DNA from: Sphingobacterium tabacisoli
GTDB lineage: Bacteria > Bacteroidota > Bacteroidia > Sphingobacteriales > Sphingobacteriaceae
Length of the DNA: 64,000 nt
Assembly (NCBI RefSeq): GCF_017908035.1
Contig: NZ_JAEQMU010000001.1
Location: 1,116,001 to 1,180,000 of the forward strand
Reading direction: 5' to 3'
The position numbers and the translations under genes were made by a program. Under the pieces are notes generated by a model that had not been told where the DNA came from, ran no database searches, and saw only the letters and a list, made by a program, of their open reading frames with translations. Below, one piece after another: positions 23,601-32,424 of this stretch (its first letter is position 1; each line of letters begins with the position of its first letter).

Positions 23601-24109
23601 ATCCTACTATCACAGGTGGTTTTAGATCGGATTTACGCTATAAACAATTTTCATTATCTACGTTCTTTGTGTATTCTGTGGGAAGACAAATCATAAACAA
23701 AACCCTAGCGGACCGTCTCAATCCCAGTACTCTTTTGTCGCCTAATAGCTTGCCGGATGTCAGTGAATTCGATTTTTGGGAGCAGAGTGGTGATCAGGCT
23801 ATGTATCCGGCATATGACCCTTTCAATAAGAACAACTATATAAACTACAGCTACAAACAGACACTTTTTGTAGAGGAGGGTTCTTTCCTTAGGTTAAAGA
23901 ATGTACAACTATCCTATGAATTGCCTATGGACTTAATCAAGAGATTCAAACTGAAAAGGTTAAATATTTTCGGTCAAATGGACAATGTGTTTATCATCCA
24001 AAAATTCAACGGCCCGGATGCAGAAAACGTCGATTTCTCAGGTATAGACCGAGGTGGATTCTACCCTATTCCTAAAAAAATCACTTTTGGCCTTAATGTT
24101 CAACTATAA
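20636..24109 (+). CDS. SusC/RagA family TonB-linked outer-membrane receptor
   Basis: A 1157-residue receptor. After an unusually long N-terminus (signal around residues 28-46, ending SSYGQ) there is an STN domain (about 55-118), a carboxypeptidase-like regulatory domain (about 122-205), a TonB-box-like VVVIGYGT segment (about 212), a plug domain with YVIDGMPY and GSRGANGVIIVKT (about 230-345), and a C-terminal beta-barrel. The STN domain places it under sigma/FecR control from the two genes upstream. The susD gene follows after six bases. Substrate unknown; no glycoside hydrolase is encoded in the operon. Confidence 0.97.
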   Translation: MYSKMNLFRSYGTSIAQSKSITLRYVRYFTVLLFTFISSIVSSYGQTVKFDGKQLSMDEIIQEIRKQTGFDFIYKKQTIENFPTLSPLAADKPLSSFLSDLFKSLPVSFEIKNKTIVLKEIELQEGTCHVYGCIRNSAGQLLQGVSVKSKNKAAGTSTDHEGRYLLKCGRNETVTFSMVGYLSQEVKVNGSKMVDITLSATDNMMEDVVVIGYGTRSREKVTGAISSISAKEIENLPATSFQSMLQGRVPGLNVLNFTGEPGASSIALIRGLSGSSRDGLPANTSPLYVIDGMPYSMEDMGAIPSLKGAKVTTSNIDPLSMINPDDIESIDILRDASATAIYGSRGANGVIIVKTKMGKIGKPTITFNTNLGLSSPPEFKSTLGGRLERETRMHYINKYAKLEADFNTINNAAFLTDSINPFYNNATDWQKMYYSYSRLQNYTLGISGAIADQLSYRTNLGYSDEGGIMKATGYNRYTLSSNMIFKPSKSFDINLDIAGTYSQKKRGNGADQTAMGVGGNFNTSLYPAPVSEELRNFFKAFDLLDEVNQNGNVRSSLGVIYKLGNALRFTNNLRVSYGLDERNTFKPSALNTNNKPSLNNYLGKNTTLLNEHVLTYFASVDHHNFIVDLGFSNDRLIRSYTRTNALDGISDHMKAINGFPKERVTTIEEYSKSVRLSYFARLNYDFASKYIVSGSIRRDGSSRFGDNNRWGYFPAGAVAWNIHKEEFMKDVNWVNNMKLRLSSGVSGTEFSFDYLTQGLYDIGTAGEMHSNIVIPTYNNVISANPWYQKGLTNPDLTWEKSIDKNVGFDGMFLSNRLGINFDFYWKESRGKLFDLALPNTSGYKMIYSNGQDVLNYGYELAVYLDLIRKSPNWKWSINMNGAINRNVLLGIGEDGKDVYLRSMERLLRVGRPLNDFYVHQTLGVYATDADVPVNPKTGYRLTGSNTQYPFKAGDIMVADLDGDYRVGYEVNNANGDLISDDKIFGGNPNPTITGGFRSDLRYKQFSLSTFFVYSVGRQIINKTLADRLNPSTLLSPNSLPDVSEFDFWEQSGDQAMYPAYDPFNKNNYINYSYKQTLFVEEGSFLRLKNVQLSYELPMDLIKRFKLKRLNIFGQMDNVFIIQKFNGPDAENVDFSGIDRGGFYPIPKKITFGLNVQL

Positions 24110-24118
24110 GCTTATATG

Positions 24119-25531
24119 ATGAAAAATATTAAAAACATAGGGATATTCTTGTTGGCAATAAGTATGCTCAGCTCCTGCGAGAAGAGCTTGCTGCAAGATC
24201 CGAAAACTACCATAACCGTAAATACCGCTTGGCAGAGTGAAGGCGACGTACAGGCAGAAATCGCAGCCGCCTATTCATTCTTCAGAAGCCCATTAACTAC
24301 CTATTATGCGCACTATGCCTATGGTGAATTCAGAGCAGGAGATATCAAGACGCCGATAGCTTCAAATCTGGAACGCAATGATCTGGGAACAGATTATTAC
24401 ACGGTAGACAATTGGAGAGATTGGGGTAAATTCTATAGGGCTATCGCTCAGTGCAATTTAATCCTGGAAAAAACTGCTGCTATGGATAACGTACTATTTA
24501 CGGCCAAACCTAAGGCTTACTATCACGCCGAGATCCGCTTTCTAAGGTCATTCATATATTTCTATATGACTCGAATCTGGGGGGATGTGCCTCTAAATCT
24601 AGAAGGTGTTAATAAAAAACCGTTGCCCAGATTAGCCAAAGAAAAAGTATGGGAGTTTTGTATTCAGGAAGCCGAGGCGGTATATGATGCCCTCCCAATG
24701 CAGGTCACTACATCGAGCGAACGTGGCATCAAGCCAACTAAAATCGCAGTTCTGGCGCTGATTTCTCATATACATATGTTCAACCATAACTATGAAGCAG
24801 CAGAAAAAGCACTGGAGCAAATCCAGACAAACGAAGCGGTGGCTGGTTTGGAATTACTTCCTTTTAATAAATTCAAAGAGGTAATCAAAGGGAGATCCAA
24901 AGAAAGCATATTTGAAATAAACTTTAATGACAAGGAAGCTTCGATATACTCGGCTTTGGGTGCCTCATTTGCCAGACCCCCTGAAATAAAAACAAAAATA
25001 TCGGAGGCCTGCAATATCCCTGTTAAAGTTGCTGATGAACTGTTCCCTTTGGGCACATCGGATTTGAGAAATCAATGGGTTACAAATAGAGCGAATACAT
25101 TGGATATTACGCTAAATAAGTTCGATGTGAAAGCACCAGACTTTACCGCAACGGCGCCAAAATACGAAGCTAATATAATCTTATTACGCTATGCAGAAAT
25201 ATTATTGCTTCATGCAGAAGTATTAGCCCGGAACAATAAGCCCAACGAGGCTATCGCTAAATTGAATAAGGTGCGTTCTAGATCGACAGCCGCTCTGTAT
25301 GACGCAACAACGGAACCTGACCTTCTACAAGCCATTCTTAAAGAACGACGCAAGGAGCTGATCGGCGAAGGATATCGATGGTATGATCTGATGCGTACTA
25401 ATAAAATTCCTGAATTTAATAATTATATCACTCCCACACATGTTGAAGAAGGAGCTGCCTACTGGCCAGTTTCAGCCTACTCGTTTGACGGGAACCCCTA
25501 TATGGTACAAACTAGTTTTTGGTCTAAATAA
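24119..25531 (+). CDS. SusD/RagB family outer-membrane lipoprotein
   Basis: A 470-residue surface lipoprotein that would cap the SusC barrel and bind the ligand. The signal peptide ends in a lipobox (SMLSSC), and the helical N-terminal SusD-like part and C-terminal RagB part (AILKERRKELIGEGYRWYDL, the family hallmark, about residues 410-430) are intact. Two ATGs are adjacent (24116, 24119). Its stop codon overlaps the next start (TAATG). Confidence 0.97.
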   Translation: MKNIKNIGIFLLAISMLSSCEKSLLQDPKTTITVNTAWQSEGDVQAEIAAAYSFFRSPLTTYYAHYAYGEFRAGDIKTPIASNLERNDLGTDYYTVDNWRDWGKFYRAIAQCNLILEKTAAMDNVLFTAKPKAYYHAEIRFLRSFIYFYMTRIWGDVPLNLEGVNKKPLPRLAKEKVWEFCIQEAEAVYDALPMQVTTSSERGIKPTKIAVLALISHIHMFNHNYEAAEKALEQIQTNEAVAGLELLPFNKFKEVIKGRSKESIFEINFNDKEASIYSALGASFARPPEIKTKISEACNIPVKVADELFPLGTSDLRNQWVTNRANTLDITLNKFDVKAPDFTATAPKYEANIILLRYAEILLLHAEVLARNNKPNEAIAKLNKVRSRSTAALYDATTEPDLLQAILKERRKELIGEGYRWYDLMRTNKIPEFNNYITPTHVEEGAAYWPVSAYSFDGNPYMVQTSFWSK

Positions 25532-26232
25532 TGAAGGATATGAGAAAGATAGCATCAATTTTACTATGTAGCCTTATTTTGTTGGCATGCAAAAAAAACT
25601 ACTTTACGGAAGAAGGTTTACATTCCGGAAAATTCAATTTGAGTACATATGATTATCTAAAATCTAGACCAGATGTCTTTGACTCGTTGGTCATGGTAAT
25701 CGACTATGCAGGAATGCAGGATTATTATAAAAAGGAGAACATTACGCTGATGGCTCCACATAATAAATCGATATATAGCATGTTGAAGACGGTACACAAT
25801 TATCTTAATTCGCCTCTAAAATCAACTCCGGGGCGTAAGGTTAAAGATTCCCTGAACTATACAAAAGATACCGTCCTGATGGAGGATATCGACAGAGAGG
25901 TGTGGAAATCACTACTGCTCAGCTATACCCTCTCAAAAGGAAGAAAGGTTGCAGAATTTGCTGATCCAGTGGAAGAAATAACCACGCTTTCGGGAGAAGC
26001 AACGCGTACCATTATCCGAAAATCAGCATGGCAGGGTGTACAGGATGCTGGCGCAAAAACGCTCAACTATCAATTTTTTAGACCATCACAAAGTATTATC
26101 GGACGGACAGATACACTCGAAGTACGTGTGCTGACCTCTGACTTGCAAACGACAAATGGTATTGTACACGCCTTGGATCGAATGCATGAGTTTGGTTTGA
26201 CTTCGGGCATGAATGTAATAAAAGCTAAATAA
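25531..26232 (+). CDS. Fasciclin-domain lipoprotein
   Basis: A 233-residue lipoprotein (lipobox ILLAC, residue about 20). The rest is one fasciclin (FAS1)-like domain: LSTYDYLKSRPDVFDSLV near the N-terminus, NITLMAPHNKSIYSML for the conserved H1-type segment, and TNGIVHALDRMHEFG at the end (about 205-220), the family's C-terminal H2-type motif. FAS1 domains mediate adhesion or ligand binding. It overlaps susD by one base, so it is probably a surface component of the SusCD complex. Confidence 0.8.
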   Translation: MKDMRKIASILLCSLILLACKKNYFTEEGLHSGKFNLSTYDYLKSRPDVFDSLVMVIDYAGMQDYYKKENITLMAPHNKSIYSMLKTVHNYLNSPLKSTPGRKVKDSLNYTKDTVLMEDIDREVWKSLLLSYTLSKGRKVAEFADPVEEITTLSGEATRTIIRKSAWQGVQDAGAKTLNYQFFRPSQSIIGRTDTLEVRVLTSDLQTTNGIVHALDRMHEFGLTSGMNVIKAK

Positions 26233-26233
26233 T

Positions 26234-27163
26234 ATGAAAAACAAAACAGCAAGATTGTTAATGAGTGGACTACTGTTGGGAACATTCGCAACTATCAGCT
26301 CTCTAGGAAATACCTCTTGTTATAAGGGAAAAGAAGGATATATTGCCGATTCCATTATGTATACACCTCGATTGGTCACAGTCATACCGGGTAAAAGCCA
26401 GACTTTATCGCCTTCGATCAATGGAAATGGCTCTTCTAAACCGTTGACTATCTCTATTCATAAGATTCATGGCGTGTCGGATGGACAAGATTATACAGAA
26501 GAATTCTTGCAGCAAGTACCCGTATCAGAATGGATCGCTGAATACACCAAGAAAGAAACTACGATCGAAGAGGTGTTAAAGAAGCGCAAAGATGTAATGC
26601 GCCCCCTACTGGAAATGAATCCTGTCTCAGGAAAGATTACAATCAATGAAGTCCGTGAAAACGGCATTCTACCAGTAGGTGATTTTTGGCTTGATATCAA
26701 AGTCAAAAACGTGTCTGGAGAACTGATATCGAAAAGGGCGATAAAACTGACTACTAGAGCATACAACACCTATACTGTAAGTACACCACGAGTCGGTGGA
26801 GAGATTAAGGCTGCTGATGTAAAAGTTGTTCGAAAAGGTGATGGAACAGCCTTGAATGTAAAAGTCTTGGATAGTGATGGCAATGTCGTTCCACTAGATT
26901 CGTTAACTCACGTATTAGATAAATCTATGACATTTGATGCGTTTAAAAACTTTGGAAAGTCAATCAAAGACGGTGTAAGTACCTATCAAGTGCTTTTCCC
27001 TTGGCCTGAATTTGGCAGCCAAAGAATATACATGCAAAGGGAAGAAACCATCAAAGATCCAGTCAGTGGAGAACTGAAGAAAGAAGCGAAGTATTATTTC
27101 GATTTTACCTTTAATATACTACCTTCGGGGAATTGGGATATGACCATTGAACTCAAAAAATAA
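26234..27163 (+). CDS. DUF5007-like lipoprotein
   Basis: A 309-residue protein with a signal and probable lipobox (NTSC, residue about 29), followed by KGKEGYIADSIMYTPR, the N-terminal signature of DUF5007-type proteins found near susCD genes. Two beta-sandwich-like domains appear to follow (about 45-185 and 190-309). It ends NILPSGNWDMTIELKK. It is tightly packed (one base after the fasciclin gene, nine bases before the next). It is likely a surface glycan- or protein-binding lipoprotein; the ligand is unknown. Confidence 0.7.
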   Translation: MKNKTARLLMSGLLLGTFATISSLGNTSCYKGKEGYIADSIMYTPRLVTVIPGKSQTLSPSINGNGSSKPLTISIHKIHGVSDGQDYTEEFLQQVPVSEWIAEYTKKETTIEEVLKKRKDVMRPLLEMNPVSGKITINEVRENGILPVGDFWLDIKVKNVSGELISKRAIKLTTRAYNTYTVSTPRVGGEIKAADVKVVRKGDGTALNVKVLDSDGNVVPLDSLTHVLDKSMTFDAFKNFGKSIKDGVSTYQVLFPWPEFGSQRIYMQREETIKDPVSGELKKEAKYYFDFTFNILPSGNWDMTIELKK

Positions 27164-27172
27164 ACTTAATAA

Positions 27173-29506
27173 ATGAGATTTTTCATCAGCCTACTCGTTT
27201 TGTTAAATGCAGCTTTTATCTATGGACAGGAAAAAGGATCTGAATATATAGAATCGCAATTTAATCAATCTTACAAAATCTATAATGAATGGGTCTACTG
27301 CCATGTCAACAAAAATGATTTCTTAGCTAATGAAGACTTATATTTTCAGGGATATGTTTTAAAGGAGGGGAATAACTTCCCCTCTCCTTTTGCCACCAAC
27401 CTGATTGTTGATGTAATTAATGATAAGGGGAAAGTGGTAAAACAGAAAATATTCTATGTCGAAAATGGAATCGCTCCAGGCCAGATAGCTCTTTCTGATC
27501 TTCCTTCAGGAGGGTATAAGTTTGTCGCCTATACCAATTGGATGCGAAATTTTGTAAATAAGAACGCATTTACAAGTACTTTTAATATTTTCAAAGATCA
27601 GAAACAAGGTCAAATGAAGTCATCTAGCAGTGATCTGAAGGTGAGACTGCATGCTGAAGGGAATACATCATTGGCCGGGGTGGAGCAAAAATGGTATGTG
27701 GGACTAGAGAACTGGAATAATGAGTTGGTAAAGATGGTGATAGAGGATGATAAAATGCATCCCCTAGCGACACTTGAATTAAGTAAACCGCTAAGCACAT
27801 TTTTCTTGGCAACTGATCCTGCTAGACAGTACAAATGCAATATCTTTTCTAAAGATGGAAAGTTACTGACAAGCATCCCGCTCACAATCAATGAATCTGG
27901 TGTGTCACTGGCGGCTAATATATTTGAACCGCAGTATATCTCGCTTGAAATAACAAGAGGAAAGGAACAATCGGTATTGAAGTCATACTATCTGGCTATT
28001 CATGCTGGAGGTAGGCTTTTTAAGTTACAGCGGATTAGCGGTGCTAAAAATACTGCAAATATTAAAATCCCTACAAATGAACTTAAGTCAGGTATTTATC
28101 ATGCTTCCTTATTCGATGAAGAAGGACAACTACGCGCAGAAAGACCTTTCTTTGTATACGCAAAAAGTGACGCTTCGAAAAAATGGGATATCATTCAAGA
28201 AGATGGAAAACTCTTAATCGCTCCAATAGCGGGTGAAACTGATAATAAAAGCTGGAATTATTCTTTGACTTTTATTCCAGACAACATCGTGTACCGGCAG
28301 TTTGATCTAGATGCGTTTGCCTATTTGTATAAGGATATCGATCTGGGATGGACAAACAATCTTAATTTCGGGTCAGATGCCTTCCGAAGCAATCTTGAGG
28401 AAATCGACGAGCTATTACAACTCTACTATAGCCGACAGTTTTCCTGGCCAACAATTGTAACACAAAATCAATCTAGCTTTGCTAATATTTTCGAAAGGGG
28501 TTTTACAATGAAAGGGGAAGTAATTGATTTTCAGCAAAGAGATATTGGTAAAGGGATGGCGATACTCAACTCTATGGATAATTCATTCTCACTGACAGAT
28601 AGTCTGGATAGGTATGGAAAATTCCAATTTGACAAGCTACATCTTGTTGATTCTTCCAGGATTTCATTACACACGGAAATTGCCCAAGGAAAAAAATGGG
28701 CGAGAAAATGGCGTTTAGATACGATCGAATATCACTTTCCAAAACAGCTACTTTCACATACCGATGCACCCGATGTCGAACTATCCTTTATTCCTCAACA
28801 GACTCCGCCAATAAAGCAATACCACCTGGAAGAAGTAAAAGCGAAAATGAAACTAAAAACAAATCGGAATATCTATGCTGGGGTGAACGATGATGTGTTT
28901 TTAGTTAATGAGCAGAGCTTTAAAAAATACAATTCTATTATTGATGTATTACGGTCACGCTTTATGATTCAAATCAATGAACTAAACATGGGAGCTCTAG
29001 AAATAAAATTTAGGGGCGGTATGTTGACGATGGATCCATCTGGAGGACTACAATCCAATAATCCTGCTCTCGTAGTCGATGGTATGATCGTAAATGACAT
29101 GAATCTACTACGGGATCTACAGATCACGGATCTGGAAGAAATTGCTATCAATAAAGATGGAATAAACCTATTAGGACCGGCTGGTGTTAATGGTGCTATA
29201 TTTCTTAAGACCAGATCGAGACCACTCAATTTCGATATGGACCAAAGTATGGGTAATCAGGAAAAATTCCAGTATTTCATAACCAAGGGATATACATTAC
29301 CTAAACCGTATAAAGCATTGAAAATAGACAGAACTATTCCCAACAATGTAGCATCTCTCCATTGGGAAACGGGTGTAATCTCAGCCTCCAAGAGACAAAT
29401 AGAAATAGATATAAAAGACTTCCCTACTCAATTTGTCGGAGTTATACAGGCTATTGACAATAATGGTAACATTCGGAGTCAGACGTATATCCATAAGTCC
29501 AAATAA
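27173..29506 (+). CDS. Macroglobulin-like protein with a TonB-receptor plug domain and no barrel
   Basis: A 777-residue protein with a signal peptide ending IYGQ. Residues about 35-135 match the N-terminal macroglobulin MG2 type (VYCHVNKNDFLANEDLYFQG). Further beta-sandwich domains follow. Near the C-terminus (about 620-690) lies a plug-domain signature: PALVVDGMIVNDMNLLRDL, LEEIAINKDG and GVNGAIFLKTR, with no barrel afterwards. Such proteins sit in Bacteroidota envelopes, but their exact role is unclear. It is the last gene of the operon, and may act as an accessory or regulatory partner of the SusCD pair. Confidence 0.75.
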   Translation: MRFFISLLVLLNAAFIYGQEKGSEYIESQFNQSYKIYNEWVYCHVNKNDFLANEDLYFQGYVLKEGNNFPSPFATNLIVDVINDKGKVVKQKIFYVENGIAPGQIALSDLPSGGYKFVAYTNWMRNFVNKNAFTSTFNIFKDQKQGQMKSSSSDLKVRLHAEGNTSLAGVEQKWYVGLENWNNELVKMVIEDDKMHPLATLELSKPLSTFFLATDPARQYKCNIFSKDGKLLTSIPLTINESGVSLAANIFEPQYISLEITRGKEQSVLKSYYLAIHAGGRLFKLQRISGAKNTANIKIPTNELKSGIYHASLFDEEGQLRAERPFFVYAKSDASKKWDIIQEDGKLLIAPIAGETDNKSWNYSLTFIPDNIVYRQFDLDAFAYLYKDIDLGWTNNLNFGSDAFRSNLEEIDELLQLYYSRQFSWPTIVTQNQSSFANIFERGFTMKGEVIDFQQRDIGKGMAILNSMDNSFSLTDSLDRYGKFQFDKLHLVDSSRISLHTEIAQGKKWARKWRLDTIEYHFPKQLLSHTDAPDVELSFIPQQTPPIKQYHLEEVKAKMKLKTNRNIYAGVNDDVFLVNEQSFKKYNSIIDVLRSRFMIQINELNMGALEIKFRGGMLTMDPSGGLQSNNPALVVDGMIVNDMNLLRDLQITDLEEIAINKDGINLLGPAGVNGAIFLKTRSRPLNFDMDQSMGNQEKFQYFITKGYTLPKPYKALKIDRTIPNNVASLHWETGVISASKRQIEIDIKDFPTQFVGVIQAIDNNGNIRSQTYIHKSK

Positions 29507-29652
29507 GAATGAAAATGGAGCTGTATGGTGACTCCTGCTACTTCTACCGCTATGGAGATTATCTACAGCACAGTTATGTGTAACGACCATAGTACTTGTC
29601 TCTTTAGGGTTTGCTGGGGGTAAAAAGATGACAGGAACGATAGCGCTGAAGA

Positions 29653-29708
29653 TAATCTGAAAATTGGTTAGTTAGAACTCCCTGAAGCCCCGCTCCAGGG
29701 AGTCTTTG
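29653..29708 (+). repeat. TATCGGCAT element, copy 9 (5'-truncated)
   Basis: Only the AATTGGTTAGTTAGAAC segment and the hairpin (ACTCCCTGAAG / CTCCAGGGAGT, loop shortened by two bases) remain, with an interrupted T tract. It lies between the convergent ends of the plus-strand PUL and the gene at 29731, where it can serve as a bidirectional terminator. Confidence 0.7.
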
Positions 29709-29730
29709 TAGAGACGCCAGACCAAGAAGA

Positions 29731-30639
29731 TTAAATTTTCAGCTTGAAACCTGCCGAGGCATAAGGCGAGGTCTGGAAGTAATATCCTTTACTAGTAAAC
29801 ATGCTTTTTATACTTCTATCCGTCATTTCCGCAGGGCGAAAGGCGTTTATGCCTACAGTAATGGGAATAGACAGCTTCTTACCGAGTCTGATCTCTGGGC
29901 GCAAGCCTGTGACCACATACATATGCGAAAATATTTTATCCTGTCCATCCTGCTCCAGTAGAGCCATCTGCCCATTCATTTCTCCTACGACGCTTAAGGA
30001 AATATTTCTATGTGCGTCATATTTGACCGACATAGCCAGTCCATCCATCAGGGCGATATTTACTTTAAAATTTCCACCTGTTCGCCAATTTAGATAAATA
30101 GCTGGAAGCACCATCGGTACTCCAAAAGAGTTGTTAAGCGCCAATCCAGCACCTAAATCCAAATTAGACCTTAGGTTATAGATAAAGACCGCCCCAGCCA
30201 TACCCAAGAGATTCTTTCGATTCAATTGGGAAAGCTTGGAGCTCGGCGTATAAACGCCAGCACCAACTGTAGCCAACATGGACCAGCGTGGAGAAATAGG
30301 ACGCATATGATTTAGACTGATGCCTACATTTAATATTTCATCTATAACTAAGGGCTCGGTGAAGTTTTGATTATCCAGATTGGAATAAACGCCCTTGGCG
30401 CCTATGGACCATAAGGTCGGCCGTTGACGTTCATCTAGTCTGAGGGACAAGGGGATACTTATAGTCGCCTGATGCACATTGGCTCCTCCCTTGCTATCCC
30501 CTATAGGTTGACTCTTCTCTCCTTCCATAATACGATAACCTGATTTTCCAAGGTATTCACTTTTCCATTCAAATTGAACTTGTGCCAATGCACTGACATA
30601 GGCCAGTACTGTATAAATTAACAGTAAACTTTTCTTCAT
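29731..30639 (-). CDS. Outer-membrane beta-barrel protein (DUF6268-like)
   Basis: A 302-residue protein with a signal peptide (ending ALAQ) and amphipathic beta-strands through to a C-terminal aromatic/hydrophobic strand (YASAGFKLKI), as in beta-barrels. Its pattern resembles DUF6268-type proteins. Function unknown. It is divergent from the lipoprotein gene at 30837 and converges with the PUL through element copy 9. Confidence 0.6.
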   Translation of the reverse strand: MKKSLLLIYTVLAYVSALAQVQFEWKSEYLGKSGYRIMEGEKSQPIGDSKGGANVHQATISIPLSLRLDERQRPTLWSIGAKGVYSNLDNQNFTEPLVIDEILNVGISLNHMRPISPRWSMLATVGAGVYTPSSKLSQLNRKNLLGMAGAVFIYNLRSNLDLGAGLALNNSFGVPMVLPAIYLNWRTGGNFKVNIALMDGLAMSVKYDAHRNISLSVVGEMNGQMALLEQDGQDKIFSHMYVVTGLRPEIRLGKKLSIPITVGINAFRPAEMTDRSIKSMFTSKGYYFQTSPYASAGFKLKI

Positions 30640-30836
30640 TAGATTCGTTGTCTTTTATTCTATGACAATAAACCACGGTTATACCCTTGCGGAAAAAGGA
30701 TAGCCCTTTATTCGCAGGCTTAACACAAAAAGATAATTGTAGGGAATGTTCTAAATAGATGGGTGATCTATTTTAAGGGGTAACATGGCTAATGCTAACG
30801 GCACAGTTATTGTATTTTTGATAAAAATCAAAAAGT

Positions 30837-31346
30837 ATGACTAAGAAGATGATATTGACCTTGTCCTTATTCGCAATGCTTTTTTCGGGATGTAAAAAAG
30901 ATGAGGCTACAGGGACGGTAGACACGATGTACATGACGGTAAAAATCGATGGTATTGAAAAGCAATTTTCTACAGTGAATGCCCGTTGGGTAGACGGCGG
31001 TAACTTTCTGGAAATCACAGGATCAAACGGAGGTACGGAATGGCTTACGATAACGGTTATGTCAGAAAAAACGCGGGTATCTAACGGTCGATACTCCCTA
31101 GACACCTCGGGACCTAATATGCTAGGGATATACGCTGTGACAAAGGACAATCAACAACTCAACGTTACAGCAACAGGAGGCACGTATGCGCCTGAGGATG
31201 CCCTGAATCTAGAAATCACTAAAGTAAATAATGCGGCAGTGGAAGGCTCATTTTCTGGCGCTTTCGTACGGGTGGAAGGGCTCAAAACACTGCAAGTCGT
31301 GTCAATAGCCAATGGAAAATTCAAAACGGAGATCAAGGCGAACTAA
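30837..31346 (+). CDS. Small lipoprotein (DUF6252-like)
   Basis: A 169-residue lipoprotein with lipobox LFSGC and a following KKDE. The mature part is a beta-rich domain of about 145 residues (MYMTVKIDGIEKQFSTVNAR; LEITGSNGG; NGRYSLDT), resembling the many small Bacteroidota lipoproteins with an immunoglobulin- or calycin-like fold. The exact family is uncertain. Confidence 0.65.
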   Translation: MTKKMILTLSLFAMLFSGCKKDEATGTVDTMYMTVKIDGIEKQFSTVNARWVDGGNFLEITGSNGGTEWLTITVMSEKTRVSNGRYSLDTSGPNMLGIYAVTKDNQQLNVTATGGTYAPEDALNLEITKVNNAAVEGSFSGAFVRVEGLKTLQVVSIANGKFKTEIKAN

Positions 31347-31390
31347 TCGTTTGTTATAAATCATTTTTGTATAGTGATGGTAAGGGAAAA

Positions 31391-32215
31391 ATGCTAAACC
31401 TGATGGATTCAAAACAATTATTTAGACTTTTCAATAGCAAATACCACCTCACAAACTGGCATAATGAAGATGGTGAACCTGCACAAAGTGAGAGTGAGGT
31501 AACATGGCGCTATTGTGGGGTCGGTGAAGAGTTTAGGACTGAAACTGTCGATTGGATTATTAATAAGCTATTTGAAGATGATGAGGTCTATCTATGCTTT
31601 GGATCAAACAAGAGTACCCTAGTACCAAAGTCTACGCTCACTGATGAGATCGGAAAGATATTGCACAAAAAGGAAGTCGGGATAATGAATACCGCATTGA
31701 CAAAAATGCTATTTTTCAATTCGTACGGTACATTCAAAAGCGGTGTTATACGGGATTTTCCTGAAAGCCGCACAAGACTTGTGGGCAGTCCTGTGAAAGT
31801 AGCCTTCCATGCAAATATTGTCGATCATCGTACCAGTAGGATCGCTGCTATCATCGGCAAGTACCTGACAAATCTGGAGGATATGCTACACAATGATTAT
31901 GGTGGCGAGATGGAGCATCTTTGGATAGATTTGGAGCTTCTGGAAAATAGCAAACCCAATTCATTCCGCTTTCAGAAGCGGGTTGCAATCCCGACGTCAT
32001 ACACCGAATTCTATGCCTACAATGTAGGAAACTATAGTGTCCGGCCGGATTTTGAAGTATTAATGAAACTGTCGTCTGAAGATGAGATCAGCTCTTATAT
32101 ACTGGAGATATTATATGAATCTACCTCTGTGCTGCTGGATAAGGAGAAGAAAATAGGTGATTTTGATGCGACAAGATTCCGAGCTGATTTTATATCAGCC
32201 TGTGAAGGTGCATGA
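31391..32215 (+). CDS. Unknown cytoplasmic protein
   Basis: A 274-residue soluble protein from the ATG at 31391 (a TTG-started extension reaches 31367). No signal peptide or transmembrane segment. It contains aromatic-rich segments (EVTWRYCGVGEEFRTETVDWI) and acidic helices near the C-terminus. No family recognised. It is followed by element copy 10 after 74 bases. Confidence 0.6.
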   Translation: MLNLMDSKQLFRLFNSKYHLTNWHNEDGEPAQSESEVTWRYCGVGEEFRTETVDWIINKLFEDDEVYLCFGSNKSTLVPKSTLTDEIGKILHKKEVGIMNTALTKMLFFNSYGTFKSGVIRDFPESRTRLVGSPVKVAFHANIVDHRTSRIAAIIGKYLTNLEDMLHNDYGGEMEHLWIDLELLENSKPNSFRFQKRVAIPTSYTEFYAYNVGNYSVRPDFEVLMKLSSEDEISSYILEILYESTSVLLDKEKKIGDFDATRFRADFISACEGA

Positions 32216-32289
32216 AACAGATTAAATCCTTATTGTAATAAAGAGGTGGCCAATTTATAATGAACTGCTTTTTGAATAACGATTTCGAT

Positions 32290-32420
32290 GTTAACTTTAT
32301 ATTATTATGACAATCGCACATACTATCGGCATAGAAATTGCCGTTATATCAGTATTCATAATTTAGGTTAATAATTGGTTAGTTAAAAATACCTGAAGCT
32401 CCCCGCTCCAGGTATTTTTT
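32290..32420 (+). repeat. TATCGGCAT element, copy 10
   Basis: A full-length copy with the TTAACTTTATATTATTATGA upstream variant. The core inverted repeat is perfect (CGGCA/TGCCG) and the hairpin is the ATACCTG/CAGGTAT subtype with a T run. The T tract abuts the stop codon of the convergent sialidase gene (32425), so the hairpin can terminate both directions. Confidence 0.8.
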
Positions 32421-32424
32421 GTTT

